Source of the DNA: Rugamonas brunnea
GTDB taxonomy: Bacteria > Pseudomonadota > Gammaproteobacteria > Burkholderiales > Burkholderiaceae_D
Direction: 5' to 3'
Assembly: GCF_014042345.1 (NCBI RefSeq)
Contig: NZ_JACEZT010000003.1
Location: 124,001 to 188,000, forward strand
Length of the DNA stretch: 64,000 nt
The translations under genes and the position numbers were made by a program. The notes under the pieces were generated by a model. It made no database searches. It saw only the letters and a list, made by a program, of their open reading frames with translations, and had not been told where the DNA came from. Positions 61,742 to 64,000 of the stretch are shown here, piece by piece (the stretch's first letter is position 1; the number at the start of each line of letters is the position of its first letter).

Positions 61742-62626
61742 TTATTTTTCTTTGCCGAACAGGCCGGCAGGACGCAGCAGCAGCACGATGATCATCACCA
61801 CGAACACCACCGTGGCCGAGCCTTCAGGGTAGTAGACGCGCGTCAGGCCCTCGATCACGCCCAGCGCCAGGCCGGTGAGGATGGAGCCCATGATGGAACC
61901 CATGCCACCGATCACCACGACGGCGAACACGACGATGATGAGATTGGAGCCCATCAGCGGCGACACCTGGATGATGGGCGCCGCCAGCACGCCGGCAAAG
62001 CCCGCCAGCGCCACGCCGAAGCCATAGGTCATGGTCACCATCAGCGGCACGTTGACGCCGAACGCCTCCACCAGTTTCGGATTCTCCGTGCCGGCCCGCA
62101 GGTAGGAGCCAAGCTTGGTTTTCTCGATCACGAACCACGTGCCCAAGCAGACGGCCAGCGACGCCACCACCACCCAGGCCCGGTAATTGGGCAGCACCAT
62201 GAAGCCGAGGTCGGTGGCGCCGGCCAGCAGTTCCGGCACCTCGAACGGTTGGCCGGACACGCCGTAGAACGAGCGGAACACGCCTTCCACCATCAGCGTA
62301 ATACCGAATGTCAGCAGCAAGCCGTACAGGTGGTCGAGCTTGTAGAGCCAGCGCAGCATGGTCTTCTCGATGATGATGCCGAACACGCCCACCAGGACGG
62401 GCGCCAGCACCAGCATCACCCAGTAATTGAGGCCCAGGTAGGTCATGCCCATCCAGGCCAGGAAAGCGCCCATCATGTACAGCGCGCCGTGGGAAAAGTT
62501 GATCACGTTCAGCAAGCCGAAGATGACCGCCAGGCCCAGCGACAGCATGGCGTAGAACGAGCCGTTGACCAGCCCCAGCAGCAACTGGCTCAGCATCGCG
62601 GGCAGAGGAACGCCGAATATATCCAT
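61742..62626 (-). CDS. Liv-type ABC transporter permease (LivH family), second system
   Basis: Inner-membrane permease of 294 aa with about eight hydrophobic segments. Seen: LLLGLVNGSFYAMLSLGLAVIFGLLNVINFSHGALYMMGAF at the N-terminus, TKLGSYLRAGTENPKLVEAFGVNV in the ATPase-contact loop, and GGMGSIMGSILTGLALGVIEGL. ATG 62626 (MDIFGVPLPAM) is chosen; the frame remains open upstream without family sequence. It pairs with the LivM-type permease downstream. Confidence 0.92.
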   Translation of the reverse strand: MDIFGVPLPAMLSQLLLGLVNGSFYAMLSLGLAVIFGLLNVINFSHGALYMMGAFLAWMGMTYLGLNYWVMLVLAPVLVGVFGIIIEKTMLRWLYKLDHLYGLLLTFGITLMVEGVFRSFYGVSGQPFEVPELLAGATDLGFMVLPNYRAWVVVASLAVCLGTWFVIEKTKLGSYLRAGTENPKLVEAFGVNVPLMVTMTYGFGVALAGFAGVLAAPIIQVSPLMGSNLIIVVFAVVVIGGMGSIMGSILTGLALGVIEGLTRVYYPEGSATVVFVVMIIVLLLRPAGLFGKEK

Positions 62627-62739
62627 GAGATCACAGTCAAGTATCACCGCGCGCGGTGAGGGTGAACAGGGAAACGCCGCCGGCGCGGGGCCGGCGGCAC
62701 ACAGCACGATGCGGGCGGGACGCCGCGCGCCCCGTTAGC

Positions 62740-63948
62740 TTATTTCCACAACGAGCACTTGGTCTCGGCCTTGGTCACGTAGGCCTGGGCGCCCGGCACC
62801 ACGGCCGCCACCTTGTAGTAGTCCCATGGATACTTGGACTCGCCGGGCTTCTTCACTTCCATCAGGTACATATCGTGCACCATGCGGCCATCGGGACGGA
62901 TCTCGCCGGCCTTGGTGTACATGTCGCTGATCTTGGTCGACTTCAGGCGCGCCATCACCTTGTCGGAATCATCCGTGCCGGCCGCCTTGACGGCCTTCAG
63001 GTAGGTGCTCACGGCCGAATAGTCGGCCGCCTGCAGGCTCGACGGTTCCTTCTTCATCTTCTCGAAGTAGCGCTTGGCCCAGACACGGGTTTCCGGATTC
63101 ATGTCCCAGTACCAGCTGTCGGTCAGGTACATGTTCTGGGTCAGGTTCAGGCCCAGCGAGTGGATGTCGTTGATGAACATCAGCAAGCCGGCCAGCTTCA
63201 TCTTCTTGGTGATGCCGAATTCGTTGGCGGCCTTGATCGAGTTGATGGCGTCGCCGCCGGCATTGGCCAGGCCCAGGATCTGCGCGCCCGACGATTGCGC
63301 CTGCAGCAGGAAGGACGAGAAATCGGACGCCGACAGCGGGTGCTTGACGCTGCCCAGCACCTTGCCGCCATTGGCCTTGACCACATCGGCCGTATCCTTT
63401 TCCAGCGACTGGCCGAACGCATAGTCGGCGGTCAGGAAATACCAGGTCTTGCCGCCCTGCTTGACGATGGCGCCGCCCGTGCCGCGCGCCAGCGCCACCG
63501 TGTCGTAGGCGTAGTGCACGGTGTAGGGCGTGCACTCCTCGTTCGTCAAACGGGCCGAGCCGGCGCCGATCGAGATGAACACTTTCTTCTTCTCGGCCGC
63601 GACCTTGGCCATGGCCAGGTTGGCGCCCGAGTTGGTGCCGCCGATCAGCAGGTCCACGCCCTGCTGGTCGAACCATTCACGCGCCTTGGAGGCGGCGATG
63701 TCGGCCTTGTTCTGGTGATCTGCGGAAATGAACTCGACCTTCTTGCCGGGGATAACCACACCGGCGTCGGCGATCGCCATCTTGATCGCTTCCGCGCCGC
63801 CGGGACCGTCGATGTCCGAATACAGGCCCGACATGTCGGTGATGAAACCGATCTTGATGGTATCGCCCGATACCTGGGCTTGCGCGGCATAGGACAGGCC
63901 CATGGCGCAGACGGTGGTGGCGGCGATGGCGATGGTCTTGAGTTTCAT
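62740..63948 (-). CDS. Liv-type ABC transporter substrate-binding protein, second system
   Basis: Periplasmic binding protein of 402 aa. Signal peptide MKLKTIAIAATTVCAMGLSYAAQA (cut before QVSGDT), then the type I binding fold (IKIGFITDMSGLYSDIDGPGGAEAIKMAIADAG, VDLLIGGTNSGANLAMAKVAAEKKKVFISIGAGS, TWYFLTADYAFGQSLEKDTADVV). The VSGDTIKIGFITDMSGLYSD start and a Trp-rich DSWYWDMNPETR region are common in betaproteobacterial amino or organic acid binders. It is the first gene of the leftward binding protein-LivH-LivM set. The ATPases are not in the window. Confidence 0.92.
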   Translation of the reverse strand: MKLKTIAIAATTVCAMGLSYAAQAQVSGDTIKIGFITDMSGLYSDIDGPGGAEAIKMAIADAGVVIPGKKVEFISADHQNKADIAASKAREWFDQQGVDLLIGGTNSGANLAMAKVAAEKKKVFISIGAGSARLTNEECTPYTVHYAYDTVALARGTGGAIVKQGGKTWYFLTADYAFGQSLEKDTADVVKANGGKVLGSVKHPLSASDFSSFLLQAQSSGAQILGLANAGGDAINSIKAANEFGITKKMKLAGLLMFINDIHSLGLNLTQNMYLTDSWYWDMNPETRVWAKRYFEKMKKEPSSLQAADYSAVSTYLKAVKAAGTDDSDKVMARLKSTKISDMYTKAGEIRPDGRMVHDMYLMEVKKPGESKYPWDYYKVAAVVPGAQAYVTKAETKCSLWK

Positions 63949-64000
63949 ATTGTCTCCGTTCAGGATTGGTATTGTTAGTCAGCAGTACAGCAGCACTACA

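Overview
The window is a GC-rich, gene-dense stretch of chromosome from a betaproteobacterium. The gene orders mnmG-rsmG-parA-parB-atpIBEFHAGDC and argB / HAD pyrimidine nucleotidase / slmA, the PHB-degrading enzymes, and a tRNA with encoded CCA fit Burkholderiales. Protein style and repeat types suggest Oxalobacteraceae (Massilia/Duganella/Telluria group). That placement is an inference, because no 16S gene is present.

Layout. 1-7.65 kb: a Liv-type ABC uptake operon (two ATPases, two permeases, one binding protein) bracketed by two CoA ligases, probably for uptake and activation of an organic or aromatic acid. 7.7-17.4 kb: hpt, the divergent argO/argP pair, a DUF1289-MBL-nitronate monooxygenase operon, a ribbon-helix-helix regulator with a PHB-depolymerase-type esterase, and an AT-richer pocket with a VapBC-like toxin-antitoxin pair. 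17.4-23.0 kb: a six-gene leftward run (ECF sigma factor, zinc-finger anti-sigma, CWC protein, hybrid histidine kinase, HD-GYP regulator, SemiSWEET). 23.1-28.4 kb: argB, tRNA-Thr(GGT), a TraB/GumN protein, a HAD nucleotidase, slmA and a pabB-pabC fusion, closed by a perfect 30-bp inverted repeat. 28.5-35.9 kb: metabolic and regulatory singletons, including a secreted PHB depolymerase and a PPK2 kinase.

35.9-42.7 kb is the most unusual region. A Tat-exported FAD oxidoreductase and a membrane-embedded spermidine-synthase-like protein run left. Divergently, DUF350, SPFH/SHOCT, DUF4178, a tiny Gly-rich protein and an AdoMet decarboxylase (speD) run right. Together they look like a polyamine-linked membrane system.

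44-56 kb is the conserved housekeeping block: the complete F1Fo ATP synthase operon, parB, parA, rsmG and mnmG. Two perfect parS sites lie just beyond mnmG, and the atpI-parB gap holds DnaA-box-like sequences, so this is probably the origin-proximal domain. 56-64 kb: a TSUP permease, an Fe-dependent alcohol dehydrogenase, a 3-hydroxybutyrate oligomer hydrolase, and a second Liv-type binding protein with two permeases but no ATPases in view.

The sequence shows no insertion sequences, prophage genes, rRNA or CRISPR array. Long antisense open frames are common because of the GC bias and were not annotated.
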